In this document: positions 1 through 10,665 of the stretch, piece after piece
Numbering within the stretch: the first letter of the stretch is position 1
Layout: each line of letters begins with the position of its first letter
Source of the DNA: Ideonella sp.
GTDB lineage: Bacteria; Pseudomonadota; Gammaproteobacteria; Burkholderiales; Burkholderiaceae_C
Length of the DNA: 64,000 bases
NCBI GenBank assembly: GCA_015075165.1
Contig: JABTUY010000001.1
Span: 930,001-994,000 of the forward strand
Direction: 5' to 3'
Position numbers and translations under genes: made by a program
Notes under the pieces: generated by a model
Databases searched by the model: none
What the model was told of the DNA's origin: nothing
What the model saw: only the letters and a program-made list of their open reading frames with translations

Positions 1-1
1 C

Positions 2-1150
2 CTGACCCGCCGCGGCTTCATCGGCCACGCGGCCTGGGGCGGCGCCGCGCTGTTCGCGCCGCGCCTGGTGCTGGCGCGCGCGGCCACCGAGCGGCGCTTC
101 GTGTTCGTCATCCAGCGCGGCGCCGCCGACGGCCTCGACACCGTGGCGCCGCTGGCCGACCCCGGCTATGCGCGCCTGCGCGGCGCGCTGGCCATCGACG
201 CCGCCGCGGCCACGCGGCTCGACGGCACCTTTGCGCTGCACCCGTCACTGGTCGAAGTGGGCAAGCTCTACGCGGCGCAGCAGGCGCTGTTCGTGCACGC
301 GGTGGCCACGCCGTACCGCGACCGCTCACACTTCGACGGCCAGAACGTGCTCGAATCGGGCGGCAGCGCACCGTATGCGCAGCGCGACGGCTGGCTGAAC
401 CGCCTGCTCACGCTGCTGCCGCGCGACGACAGCCGCCGCGAAGCGGTGGCGATCGCGCCGACGATCCCGCTCGCGCTGCGCGGCACCGCCGAGGTCAGCA
501 GCGTCGCACCGAGCGCGCTGCGCCCGGCGCGCGACGACTTCCTGCAACGCGTGCAGCAGCTCTACGCGGGCGATGCGCAGCTGCATGCGTTGTGGTCCAC
601 CGCGATCGACACGCGCAGCATGGCCGGCGAGCCGGCGCGGCAGAACCCGGCCGAACTCGGCCGCATGGCGGCGCGCCTGCTGGCGCATCCACAGGGCCCG
701 CGCATCGCAATGCTCGAGACCGCCGGCTGGGACACGCACAGCGCGCAGGCGCCACGGCTGGCCAACGCGCTGAAGGCGCTCGACGCGCTGCTGGCCGCGT
801 TGCGCGACGGCCTGGGCAGCGCGTGGGCCGATGCCGTCGTGCTGGTGGCCACCGAGTTCGGCCGCACCGCGGCGGCCAACGGCACCGGCGGCACCGACCA
901 CGGCACCGCATCGGCCGCGATGCTGATCGGCGGCGCGGTGCAAGGCGGCCGCGTGCTCGCCGACTGGCCGGGCCTGGAGCCGAGCGCGCTCTACCAAGGC
1001 CGCGACCTGCGCCCCACCACCGCACTGCACGCGCTGGTGTGCGCCGCCGCCGGTGAGTGCTTCGCGCTCGACCGCGCCAAAGTGGCGCGGGTGCTGTACC
1101 CGCAGTTGCCGGCGAGCGCACCGCTGCCCTCGCTGCTGCGTACGGCTTGA
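2..1150 (+). CDS. DUF1501 family Tat-exported protein, 5' end outside window
   Basis: The reading frame is open from the first bases and ends at TGA 1148-1150, so the start lies upstream. The first visible residues carry a twin-arginine motif (LTRRGFIG) followed by a hydrophobic stretch ending near ARA, which indicates Tat export. The rest (FVIQRGAADGLD near the N-terminus, HFDGQNVLESG, then TEFGRTAAANGTGGTDHG near the C-terminus) fits the DUF1501 family, which is related to the alkaline phosphatase/sulfatase fold. DUF1501 genes usually sit beside a DUF1800 gene, which would lie before this window. The substrate is unknown. Confidence 0.85.
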   Translation: MTRRGFIGHAAWGGAALFAPRLVLARAATERRFVFVIQRGAADGLDTVAPLADPGYARLRGALAIDAAAATRLDGTFALHPSLVEVGKLYAAQQALFVHAVATPYRDRSHFDGQNVLESGGSAPYAQRDGWLNRLLTLLPRDDSRREAVAIAPTIPLALRGTAEVSSVAPSALRPARDDFLQRVQQLYAGDAQLHALWSTAIDTRSMAGEPARQNPAELGRMAARLLAHPQGPRIAMLETAGWDTHSAQAPRLANALKALDALLAALRDGLGSAWADAVVLVATEFGRTAAANGTGGTDHGTASAAMLIGGAVQGGRVLADWPGLEPSALYQGRDLRPTTALHALVCAAAGECFALDRAKVARVLYPQLPASAPLPSLLRTA

Positions 1151-1198
1151 GCGCAGCGCAGCGATCGAGCCCCGCGCCAGGTTCGGCTGCCAGTTCTC

Positions 1199-1236
1199 TT
1201 GACACTCGTTCATGCGAACGATTCTCATTGCGATAA
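1199..1236 (+). promoter_or_regulatory. Candidate promoter with Fur-box-like site upstream of the PepSY gene
   Basis: A perfect TTGACA (-35 type) lies at 1199-1204. A Fur-box-like sequence follows: ATTCTCATT at 1221-1229 matches one half of the classical Fur palindrome, and the left half (GCGAAC) is degenerate. The site covers the place where the -10 element should be, and no clear -10 is visible. If real, iron would repress the downstream PepSY/cytochrome b pair. The site is read by eye only. Confidence 0.4.
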
Positions 1237-1276
1237 ACTGCCGCCCTCCTACAACCGCTTTCGCGAGGGTGCCCCC

Positions 1277-1552
1277 ATGAAGCGAATCGTTCCGTTTGCC
1301 GTGCTGTCCATCGCCGTGGTCGGTTCGGGCGCGGTGCTCGCCAAGGCCGACTGCAAGGCCTACCCGAAGAACGAGTGGATGAACGCCGGCGAGGCCAAGG
1401 CCAAGATCCAGAGCCAGGGCTACACGATCAAGAAGTTCAAGGTCGACGGCAACTGCTACGAGATCTACGGCTTCGACAAGGACGGCAAGAAGGTCGAGAT
1501 CTACTTCGACGCCAAGACGCTCGCGCCGGTGAAGACCGAAGTGTCCGATTGA
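1277..1552 (+). CDS. Small exported PepSY-domain protein
   Basis: This 91-residue protein has an N-terminal signal peptide (MKRIVPFAVLSIAVVGSGAV, cleavage near VLAKA) and one PepSY-like domain: NAGEAKAKIQSQGY, then a beta hairpin rich in Lys and Asp ending KKVEIYFDAKT. Single-domain periplasmic PepSY proteins are often encoded with a diheme b-type cytochrome, as here, where the next gene starts 20 bp downstream. The family is linked to periplasmic redox or inhibitor roles; no exact reaction can be assigned. A longer in-frame start exists upstream but would place residues before the signal peptide. Confidence 0.8.
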   Translation: MKRIVPFAVLSIAVVGSGAVLAKADCKAYPKNEWMNAGEAKAKIQSQGYTIKKFKVDGNCYEIYGFDKDGKKVEIYFDAKTLAPVKTEVSD

Positions 1553-1572
1553 CGTGTCCGCTTGACCCCACC

Positions 1573-2136
1573 ATGAGCGTCGTACGCGGCGGCCGCGACG
1601 CGACGCGCCACGTGCTCGCGTGGGACGCGGTCGTCCGCGTGCTGCACTGGGTATTGGCCGCGACGATCGTGTTCGATCTGGTGCACGACGACGGCGATCG
1701 GCTGCACCGCAACGTGGGCTACGCGGCGGTGGCCCTCGTCACGCTGCGCCTGGCGTGGGCCGCGTTCGCCCGGGGTTCCGGCGGCTGGGCCGCGCTCAAT
1801 CCTTCGCTGCGCGCCACGCGCGCCTACTGCCGCGCGCTGCTGCGCGGCCAGCCGCCACGCGCGACTGGCCACGACCCGCTCGGTGTGTGGATGGTGTGGC
1901 TGCTGTGGGCGCTGGTGCTGCTGCTCGGCCTCACCGGCTGGATGAGCCGGCTCGATGCCTTCTGGGGCGACGACACGGTGCACGACGTGCACATGTGGCT
2001 GGCCGACGCGCTGCTGGCCGCGGTGTGCGTGCACGTGATTGCCGTGTTGGCGATGAGCTGGCTGTGGCGCGAGAACCTGCCGCGCGCAATGGTCAGCGGC
2101 CGCAAGCGGCCGTTCGAGGCGCCACGCGACGATTGA
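1573..2136 (+). CDS. Cytochrome b561 / Ni-Fe hydrogenase b-type cytochrome family protein
   Basis: This 187-residue integral membrane protein has about four transmembrane helices. Candidate heme-ligand histidines are in VLHWVLAATIV (helix 1), DRLHRNVGY (before helix 2), and DVHMWLADALLAAVCVHV (helix 4). This spacing fits the b561/HupC superfamily, which passes electrons across the inner membrane. It lies directly after the PepSY gene and is probably cotranscribed, so the pair may form a small membrane redox module, possibly iron-linked given the Fur-like site upstream. The exact electron partner is unknown. Confidence 0.8.
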   Translation: MSVVRGGRDATRHVLAWDAVVRVLHWVLAATIVFDLVHDDGDRLHRNVGYAAVALVTLRLAWAAFARGSGGWAALNPSLRATRAYCRALLRGQPPRATGHDPLGVWMVWLLWALVLLLGLTGWMSRLDAFWGDDTVHDVHMWLADALLAAVCVHVIAVLAMSWLWRENLPRAMVSGRKRPFEAPRDD

Positions 2137-2202
2137 TGCCGGGTCTTCGCGACGCGATACGATCGCGTTCGACGTTTGGCGCGCCGCAAACGGGCACGAA
2201 GG

Positions 2203-2991
2203 TCAGAACGTCCCCGGATACGCCCCGCCGTCGAGCAGGATGTTCTGCCCGGTGAGATAGGCCGCCTGCGCACTGCACAGGAACGCGCAGACCTCGCCGA
2301 ACTCTTCGGCCGTGCCGTAGCGCCGGGCGGGAATCGTCGCACGGCGCTCTTCCTTCAGTTGCTCCACCGGCTTGCCGGTCTTGGCCGCCATGCCGTCGAG
2401 CGTGGTGCGGATGCGGTCGGTGTCGAACACGCCGGGCAGAAGGTTGTTGATCGTCACGTTGCGCGAAGCCAGCCGCGGCTGGCGCGCCAGCCCCGCGACG
2501 AAGCCGGTGAGTCCGCTGCGCGCGCCGTTGGACAGGCCGAGCACGTCGATCGGTGCCTTCACCGCGCCCGAGGTGATGTTGACGATGCGGCCGAAGCCGC
2601 GCTCGGCCATGGCATCGACCGTGGCCTTGATCAGCTCGATCGGCGTCAGCATGTTGGCGTCGACCGCCTTCAACCAATCGTCGCGGCCCCAGTCGCGGAA
2701 GTCGCCGGGCGGCGGGCCGCCCGCGTTGTTGACCAGGATGTCGACCTGCGGCGCCGCCGCCAGCGCCGCGGCGCGGTTGGCCGGCGTGGTGATGTCGCCG
2801 GCCACCGCGATCACGCGGCCTGCACGCGGCACGCCGCGCAACTCGACCGCGGTGGCCTCGAGCGCCTCGGCGCCGCGCGCGGTGACCACCAGGTTCACAC
2901 CTTCGCGTGCCAGCGCGAGCGCGCAGCCCTTGCCCAGCCCCTTGCTGGCGGCGCACACCAGCGCCCACTTGCCTTCGATGCCAAGATCCAT
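2203..2991 (-). CDS. SDR family NAD(P)-dependent oxidoreductase
   Basis: This 262-residue classical short-chain dehydrogenase starts at ATG 2991 with a good ribosome site (AAGGA, 7 nt before the start). An upstream in-frame start would add 27 basic residues without homology. Visible motifs are the cofactor loop ASKGLGKG near residue 15 (a variant of TGxxxGxG), NNAGG near residue 90, the serine in NITSGAV, and a C-terminal LDGGAYPGTF. The usual catalytic YxxxK is replaced by a sequence around LSNGARSGLTGF, as in some 3-oxoacyl-ACP-reductase-like SDRs, so catalysis may be altered. The substrate is not predictable. It is convergent with the cytochrome gene. Confidence 0.85.
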   Translation of the reverse strand: MDLGIEGKWALVCAASKGLGKGCALALAREGVNLVVTARGAEALEATAVELRGVPRAGRVIAVAGDITTPANRAAALAAAPQVDILVNNAGGPPPGDFRDWGRDDWLKAVDANMLTPIELIKATVDAMAERGFGRIVNITSGAVKAPIDVLGLSNGARSGLTGFVAGLARQPRLASRNVTINNLLPGVFDTDRIRTTLDGMAAKTGKPVEQLKEERRATIPARRYGTAEEFGEVCAFLCSAQAAYLTGQNILLDGGAYPGTF

Positions 2992-3122
2992 CGTCGTGTC
3001 CTTCGCCGCGCGCGTCGGCGGCTTCAGGCGCCGACTATATCGATCGAGCCGGCGGCCCCGCACGGCCCGCACGCCGAGGCCGTACGATCGGCGCCCCGTC
3101 CGCGACGAACAAGAGGAACCCC

Positions 3123-3929
3123 ATGGACCTGCAAGCCATCCAGCATTTCCTGACCACCACCGCCACCGAGCTCGGCATCAAGGTGCTGGCGGCGATCGCC
3201 TTCTGGATCATCGGCCGCTGGCTGATCGGCCGCGTGATCGCGCTGATGGGCGCGGCGATGGGCCGCAACCATGTCGACGCCACGCTCACCAAGTACCTCG
3301 GCTCGATCGTCGCGGTGACGCTGAACATCGCGCTGGTGCTCGGCATCCTCGGCTACTTCGGCGTGCAGACCACGTCGTTCGCCGCGATGCTGGCCGGCGC
3401 GGGCGTGGCGATCGGCGCGGCCTGGAGCGGCATGCTCGGCAACTTCGCCGCCGGCGCGTTCATGCTGATCCTGCGGCCGTTCAAGGTGGGCGACTTCGTC
3501 GAGGTCGGTGGCGTCACCGGCACGGTGCACGAGCTGGGCCTGTTCGGCACCACGATCATCACGCCCGACAACGTGATGACGCTGGTGGGCAACGGCAAGA
3601 TCTTCTCCGGCACGGTGCAGAACTTCTCGGCGCTGCCGGTGCGCCGCGTCGACCGCACCGCGCAGCTGGCCGGCAGCGTCGACCCGCTCGACGCGATCGC
3701 GCGGCTTAAGGCGGCGGTGGCGAAGATCCCGAACGTCGTCGCCGACCCGGCACCCGCGGTGAGCCTGCTCGACATGAACCTGGTGGGCCCGGTGATCGCG
3801 GTGCGCCCGTACACGCACAACGACACCTACTGGCAGGTGTACTTCGACACCAACGAGGCCATCGTGCGCGTCGCGCGCGAGGCTGGCTGGCCGGCACCGA
3901 CACCGAGCCAGATCGTGCGGCAGGCTTGA
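3123..3929 (+). CDS. Small-conductance mechanosensitive channel, MscS family
   Basis: This 268-residue protein has three N-terminal transmembrane helices, the last being the Gly/Ala-rich pore helix (GAGVAIGAAWSGMLGNFAAG), followed by the MscS beta domain (RPFKVGDFVEVGGVTGTV, then TIITPDNVMTLVGNGKI) and an alpha/beta C-terminal part. Length and order match the short E. coli-type MscS, which opens under membrane tension to release osmolytes. The start is ATG 3123, preceded by AAGAGGAA. It is transcribed divergently from the SDR gene and appears to be a single-gene unit. Confidence 0.93.
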   Translation: MDLQAIQHFLTTTATELGIKVLAAIAFWIIGRWLIGRVIALMGAAMGRNHVDATLTKYLGSIVAVTLNIALVLGILGYFGVQTTSFAAMLAGAGVAIGAAWSGMLGNFAAGAFMLILRPFKVGDFVEVGGVTGTVHELGLFGTTIITPDNVMTLVGNGKIFSGTVQNFSALPVRRVDRTAQLAGSVDPLDAIARLKAAVAKIPNVVADPAPAVSLLDMNLVGPVIAVRPYTHNDTYWQVYFDTNEAIVRVAREAGWPAPTPSQIVRQA

Positions 3930-3960
3930 TAGTGGCCCTTCAACGCCTGCCGACGAAGCG

Positions 3961-3990
3961 CGAGGCCGAGGCCACCGGGTGACCGGCTGG
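3961..3990. repeat. Left arm of imperfect inverted repeat flanking the intron remnant
   Basis: The reverse complement of this 30-bp segment matches 4842-4871 at 26 of 30 positions, with a shared core of CAGCCGGTCACCCGG. It lies immediately outside the inferred 3' end of the group II intron. Origin unknown; it could be the target repeat of the intron or ends of an older element. Confidence 0.6.
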
Positions 3991-3995
3991 CTCCG

Positions 3996-4070
3996 ATCGG
4001 GATAGGGGCCGGCGCGATGGCCGGGCCCCTCCCACACCACCGGGCATGCGGGTCCGCACCAGGCGGTTCG
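3996..4070 (-). ncRNA. Group II intron RNA domains V and VI (3' end of intron)
   Basis: Reading the minus strand from 4070, the sequence folds into a domain V-like hairpin: GAACCGCC paired with GGTGGTG around GTGCGGACCCGCATG. A second hairpin follows (domain VI, GGGGCCCGGCC ... GGCCCC) and the segment ends CTATCCCGAT near 3996, as group II introns typically do. It lies 12 bp downstream of the reverse transcriptase stop codon, the expected position of domains V and VI relative to the domain IV coding region. Confidence 0.75.
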
Positions 4071-4081
4071 AGAAGTTGAGG

Positions 4082-4786
4082 TCAAGAGAATCGGGGCACG
4101 CCCAAGCGGTCGAGGTAGGCGAGCGGCAACAGACGGTTGACGCCCAGGGCGCTGGTGTGCCACCACTGGCGCAGGTGTGAGGCAATGCGCTGCGCCTCGT
4201 CCACGCGGGCGCCGAGCTTGCGCAGTGCCGGATAGGCCGTGCGCCCGCGGCGCCAGTGCGCCAGTTGCACGGCCCGCAGACGATGACGCAGCCAGCTGTC
4301 CAGCTCACGCCTGACGCTGGGCATCGGTGCCAGCCGGAAGTACGCTTTCCAGCCCGGCACGTACGCCCGCAGCTCTTCGGCGATCTGCGCCAGGCTGCGA
4401 CCGCTGCTGCGCCGCGTGCTGCGGCGCAGCCGGTCTCGCAGCTTGTCCAGCGCCTGCTTGGCCACCACCAGCCGAGCGCCACCCTGGCCGACCACGAGGC
4501 TGTAGCCCAGGAACTTGCGGCCCCACACCGGCGCCACCGCGGTCTTCGCTTCGTTGACCACCAGGCGCAGCTTCGCGTAGCACCGCCGCAGCGTCTGCAG
4601 CACCCGCTGGCCCGCACGGCGAGTCTTGACGTAGACGTTGCAGTCGTCGGCGTAACGCACGAACTCGTGGCCCCTGCGCTCCAACTCCCGGTCCACCTCG
4701 TCCAGCATCACGTTGGCCAGCAGCGGGCTCAGTGGCCCGCCTTGCGGCGTGCCTTGGTCCTTCTGCACCTTCACCCCCTGCACCAT
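4082..4786 (-). pseudogene. Group II intron reverse transcriptase/maturase, 5'-truncated
   Basis: The frame encodes the C-terminal ~234 residues of a group II intron RT: QGTPQGGPLSPLLANVMLDE (RT block 4/5), the catalytic YADD in VRYADDCNVYV, the GRKFLGYSL block, and the maturase (X) region with LRAYVPGWKAYFRLA and the family C-terminus YLDRLGVPRFS. Full-length proteins are about 400-500 residues, so RT blocks 0-3 and the intron 5' RNA domains are missing. An in-frame stop occurs 5 codons before the first Met, and homology ends near 4790. No HNH endonuclease domain is visible. It is probably inactive as a mobile element. Confidence 0.85.
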
Positions 4787-4841
4787 GACTCTTTCATTTC
4801 ACAACATCTCGCCGGTTTGACCGGCGCACGCGGACACGGAC

Positions 4842-4871
4842 GCAGCCGGTCACCCGGCGTCCTCGGTCTCG
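4842..4871. repeat. Right arm of imperfect inverted repeat flanking the intron remnant
   Basis: Matches the reverse complement of 3961-3990 at 26 of 30 positions. It lies 46 bp or more beyond the truncated 5' end of the intron, so the two arms bracket the whole remnant. Confidence 0.6.
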
Positions 4872-4927
4872 CTCCGATGCAGGCAAGGTTGTGAGGCCAA
4901 CCACCGCAGCCCACTGCGGTACGCTAG

Positions 4928-7327
<2,400 letters not shown>

Positions 7328-7328
<1 letters not shown>

Positions 7329-8701
7329 TGAGCGAGAGAACGATCAAGATGCCCGACATCGGCGAAGGCATCGCCGAGGTCGAGCTGGTGGCCTGGCACG
7401 TGAAACCCGGCGACACCGTGGCCGAAGACCAGCCGCTGGCCGACGTGATGACCGACAAGGCCAGCGTCGAGATCCCGTCGCCGGTGACCGGCACCGTCAC
7501 CTGGGTCGGCGGCGCGGTCGGCACGGTGTTCGCGGTCGGCGCCGAGATCGTGAAGATCGAGGTGGCCGGTAGCGCGGCGTCTGCGCGCGGTGCGCCGGCA
7601 GCGGCGAAGACCGCCGGCGCATCGGCTGCCACGACATCGGTTGCAAAGGCGCAGGCTGCGGTCGCAGCGCCAGCGCCGGCCGCCGCGGTTGCGGCAGCCG
7701 CAGCACCCGCGACGCGAGCCGCTGTCGCGGCCGCAGCGCCGCGAGCCGCGGTGGCCGCGCCCTCGCTCGCGGCCAAGCCGCCCGCTGAGCGCCCGATCGC
7801 CTCGCCGTCGGTGCGCCGCCGCGCCTGGGAGCTGGGCGTCGACCTCGCGCGCGTGCGCGCCAGCGGCACCGCCGGGCGCGTGATGCACGCCGACCTCGAC
7901 GCCTACGCCAAGGCCAACCCCGGCGTCGCGCGCGATGCCGCCGCGCAGCCGTCGGCGGCCATCGCGCCGACGCTGCCGATGACGCCGAGCGGCACGCCGC
8001 GCGAAGGTGTCGAATCGATCGCGGTGATCGGCTTGCGGCGCAAGATCGCGCTGCGCATGCAGGACGCCAAGCGGCGCATCCCGCACTTCAGCTACGTGGA
8101 GGAGTGCGACGTCACCGAACTCGAGGCGCTGCGCGCGGCGCTGAACGCGCACCATGGCGCCGCGCGCGGCAAGCTCACGCTGCTGCCGTTCCTGATGCGC
8201 GCGATCGCAGCCGCGGTGGCCGAGCACCCTGCCGTCAACGCGCTGTTCGACGACGAAAAGGGCGTGCTCGCGCGCCATGCGCCGGTGCACGTGGGCATCG
8301 CGACGCAGACCGGAAGCGGCCTGATGGTGCCGGTGGTGCGCCACGCCGAGGCGCTGAGCCTGTGGCAAGCCGCCGCCGAGGTCGCGCGGCTGGCGGCAGC
8401 GGCGCGCGCCGGCAGCATCACGCGCGGCGAGCTGAGCGGCTCGACGATCACCATCACCAGCCTGGGCGCGATCGGCGGCATCGTGACCACGCCGATCATC
8501 AACGCGCCCGAGGTGGCGATCGTCGGCGTCAACCGCATCGTCGAGCGGCCGGTGGTGCGCGGCGGCCAGGTCGTGGTGCGGCAGACGATGAACCTGTCGT
8601 CGTCGTTCGACCACCGCGTGGTCGACGGCCACGTCGCGGCGCTGTTCGTGCAGGCGCTGAAGCGCTTGCTCGAGACGCCGGCGCTGCTGTTCGTCGATTG
8701 A
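7328..8701 (+). CDS. bkdB: Branched-chain 2-oxoacid dehydrogenase E2 (lipoamide acyltransferase)
   Basis: This 457-residue E2 protein carries one N-terminal lipoyl domain with the lipoylated lysine in VMTDKASVE (Lys44), a long Ala/Pro/Val linker (about residues 80-155), a peripheral-subunit-binding domain (SPSVRRRAWELGVDLARV, about 158-195), and a C-terminal acyltransferase domain ending with the active-site signature DHRVVDGH near residue 430. It transfers the branched acyl group from E1 to CoA. The ATG overlaps the E1 beta stop. The linker DNA is repetitive (GCGGC-rich), as is usual in this family. Confidence 0.93.
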
Positions 8702-8795
8702 GCCGCGCGGTCGGTGCGTCGCCGCTGGCGGGGCGGCCGTGTCGAGGTCGAGTCGGCCGGGCGTCCGATGACCTCGGCCTCACCACCCTGTCAGA

Positions 8796-9590
8796 TCACC
8801 ACTTGTTGCGCAGCTCGCGCAGCTTCAGGAACACCGTGCGTCGGTCGGGCCGCTCGGGCAGGTCGGGAAACGCCTCGCGCAGCCGGGCGATCACGCTCGC
8901 GCTGGTCAGGCGGAAGAAGGTGTTGAACGTCTTCTCCTGCGCCAGCGTGGTCACGATCGAGGCCTGCGGGTCGTGGCCGGTCACCTGCGGCAGCAGCGCC
9001 TGCGCGGCGGCGTTGTCGGGCTCGCGCGCGAGCGTGAACTTCAGGTTGTTCTCGATGTAGTCGTGGCCCGGGTACAGCAGCGTGTCGTCGGGCAGCGACT
9101 CGAGCTGCTGCACGAAGGTGTCGTACAGCGCGCCGGGGTCGCCGCCGTTGTGGCAGTTGCCGGCGCCGGCGTTGAACAGCGTGTCGCCCGCGAACAGCGC
9201 CGGCTGCGCGCCGCCATGCGCGCGCAGGCAGATGTGGCAGAAGGTGTGGCCCGGCGTGTCCAGACACTCCAGCTCGACCGTCTTGCCGACCTTGATCACG
9301 TCGCCGGCCTTGACACCAAGATCGACGCCGTCGATCCTGCCGCCCGCCTTGTGGTGCGCGATCAGCTTGGCGCCGGTGGCGGCCACCACCGCGGCATTGC
9401 CGCCGGTGTGGTCGTGGTGCTCGTGGGTGTTCAGGATCTGCGTGATGCGCCAGCCGTTGCGCTTGGCCGCGGCCAGGCACTTGCCATGGTCGAGCGGGTC
9501 GATCGCCAGCGCCTCGCCGGTCTCGCCACAGGCCACGAGGTAGTTGTAGTTGCGATAGGCGTTGCCGGTCCAGATGCGTTCGACGATCAC
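8796..9590 (-). CDS. gloB: Hydroxyacylglutathione hydrolase (glyoxalase II)-type metallo-beta-lactamase fold protein
   Basis: This 264-residue protein starts at GTG 9590 (GGGAG about 8 nt before). An upstream in-frame ATG at 9650 would add 20 residues without homology. The binuclear metal motif THEHHDHTGG is at about residues 53-62, with further ligands in DTPGHTFCH, FAGDTLF and YPGHDY. The C-terminal helical domain (TFNTFFR...LRELRNKW) is that of glyoxalase II. It hydrolyses S-lactoylglutathione to lactate and glutathione, completing methylglyoxal detoxification. It stands alone on the minus strand after the bkd operon. Confidence 0.85.
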   Translation of the reverse strand: MIVERIWTGNAYRNYNYLVACGETGEALAIDPLDHGKCLAAAKRNGWRITQILNTHEHHDHTGGNAAVVAATGAKLIAHHKAGGRIDGVDLGVKAGDVIKVGKTVELECLDTPGHTFCHICLRAHGGAQPALFAGDTLFNAGAGNCHNGGDPGALYDTFVQQLESLPDDTLLYPGHDYIENNLKFTLAREPDNAAAQALLPQVTGHDPQASIVTTLAQEKTFNTFFRLTSASVIARLREAFPDLPERPDRRTVFLKLRELRNKW

Positions 9591-9707
9591 GCTCGTGCTC
9601 CCGATGCGGATGGTGGGCCCGACTGTAGCGGCGCAGGCTGCGCGGTGCACGCGCGAGGTCGGGCCCGCGGCGCCCGCGCTCTCCTCGCCGCCAGTGCGAA
9701 CATCACG

Positions 9708-10157
9708 CTAGCGTGCCGACACTGCCGCCAGCACCACCAGCACGCCGAGCACGAGGTTCAGCGCCACCAGGCGGCGGATGGCGTCGAGCGCCTGCGCGGC
9801 GGCCGGCCAGTCGGCCGCCGCGCAGCGCGCACGCAGCCGCGGCAGCCAGCGTGCGTGGGCCAGCGCGTAGACCACCGCCATCACGATGCCGAGGCCGAGC
9901 ATCGCGTGCCAGCCGATCGGCGCCGCGCGCAGGCCCGTCTGCAGCAGCATCGTCAGCCCGCTGGCCAGCAGCAGCCCCACCGCGACGCCCGCCACGCGCA
10001 GGAAGCGCGTCAGCGTCGCCAGCCACAGCGGCAACCGCTGCGCGGGAGGCAACCCCTCGGCCGCCGACGGGCGCAGGCAGAAGTACGCGAAGAACATGCC
10101 GCCGATCCACGCGATCGCCGCGAGCAGGTGCATCAGCAACAGCGCCTGCCGCAACAT
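9708..10157 (-). CDS. CopD-like four-helix membrane protein
   Basis: This 149-residue protein has four predicted transmembrane helices: MLRQALLLMHLLAAIAWIGG with the family-typical HLLAAIAWIGGMFF, then about residues 45-70, 80-98 and 125-147. His9 and the WIGG segment resemble the CopD/DUF2214-like family, often annotated as copper resistance D domain. Copper transport itself is not demonstrated for such short members. The start is ATG 10157; a longer frame upstream would be Arg-rich and lies toward the riboswitch region. Confidence 0.7.
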   Translation of the reverse strand: MLRQALLLMHLLAAIAWIGGMFFAYFCLRPSAAEGLPPAQRLPLWLATLTRFLRVAGVAVGLLLASGLTMLLQTGLRAAPIGWHAMLGLGIVMAVVYALAHARWLPRLRARCAAADWPAAAQALDAIRRLVALNLVLGVLVVLAAVSAR

Positions 10158-10349
10158 CAGCGAGCCCTGCACACGCACCGCAAAGCGGCACGCGGCGGCA
10201 GCACCGCGACCAGCGCGATGCGGATCCACCAGCCGGCCAGGTACGGTGCCATCGTCGGTCACGAAGCGCGGGCGATGCCCGCCACGCGATGCGCGAGCGT
10301 ACCTGACACCGCGCAAGGCCCGGCGCGTGGCCGCCGGTATGATGCGTGT

Positions 10350-10585
10350 CGTTGGTGCTCGTCGCGGCCCTCAGCCAAGACAGTTCAACGGGAATCAGGA
10401 GGGCGCGCGGCCGACCGGCTCGAACCCAACCTGAGCTGCCCCCGCAACGGTAAGCGGACGGTGGGCCCGCAACGGCCCGCCGGCTCGTGACACGAAGCCA
10501 CTGGAATCGCAGCGCCTCGCGTGCGCTGCCGTCCCGGGAAGGCGTCACGGGCAGTCTCCGTCAGCCCGGATACCGGCCAACGAGG
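10350..10585 (+). promoter_or_regulatory. Cobalamin (AdoCbl) riboswitch
   Basis: The leader of the B12 gene cluster carries the ordered conserved blocks of the cobalamin riboswitch: GTTGGTGCTC near 10351, ACGGGAATCAGG near 10388, CTGAGCTGCCCCCGCAACGG (the B12 box core) at 10431-10450, GCCACTGG near 10497, CGGGAAGGC near 10535, and CAGCCCGGATACC near 10562. It ends about 80 nt before the btuB start, so ligand binding is expected to reduce expression of btuB and possibly the following cob genes. The rest of the 10158-10665 gap holds no gene. Confidence 0.93.
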
Positions 10586-10665
10586 TGGCTCGCCGTGCAA
10601 GCGGCGCGCTGTGGTGCGCAGGCCGCGGGGAAGCGGACCGGCGCGTTTGGTCCGCTTCGTCCATC

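Larger units (their letters stand above)
3996..4796 (-). mobile_element. Truncated group II intron remnant
   Basis: This spans the RT fragment and the domain V/VI RNA. The 3' end looks intact, while the 5' end is lost somewhere near 4790-4800. Such 5' truncations arise from incomplete reverse transcription during insertion or from later deletion. The remaining bases to the bkd start (4797-5017) hold no gene. They contain the right inverted-repeat arm and a 7-bp hairpin (ACCGCAG/CTGCGGT, 4903-4920). Confidence 0.75.

Noticed and set aside
8702-8795. Search for the E3 (dihydrolipoamide dehydrogenase) gene of the bkd operon
   Set aside because: Only a short gap follows E2 and the next gene is a convergent glyoxalase II; E3 is probably supplied from another locus.
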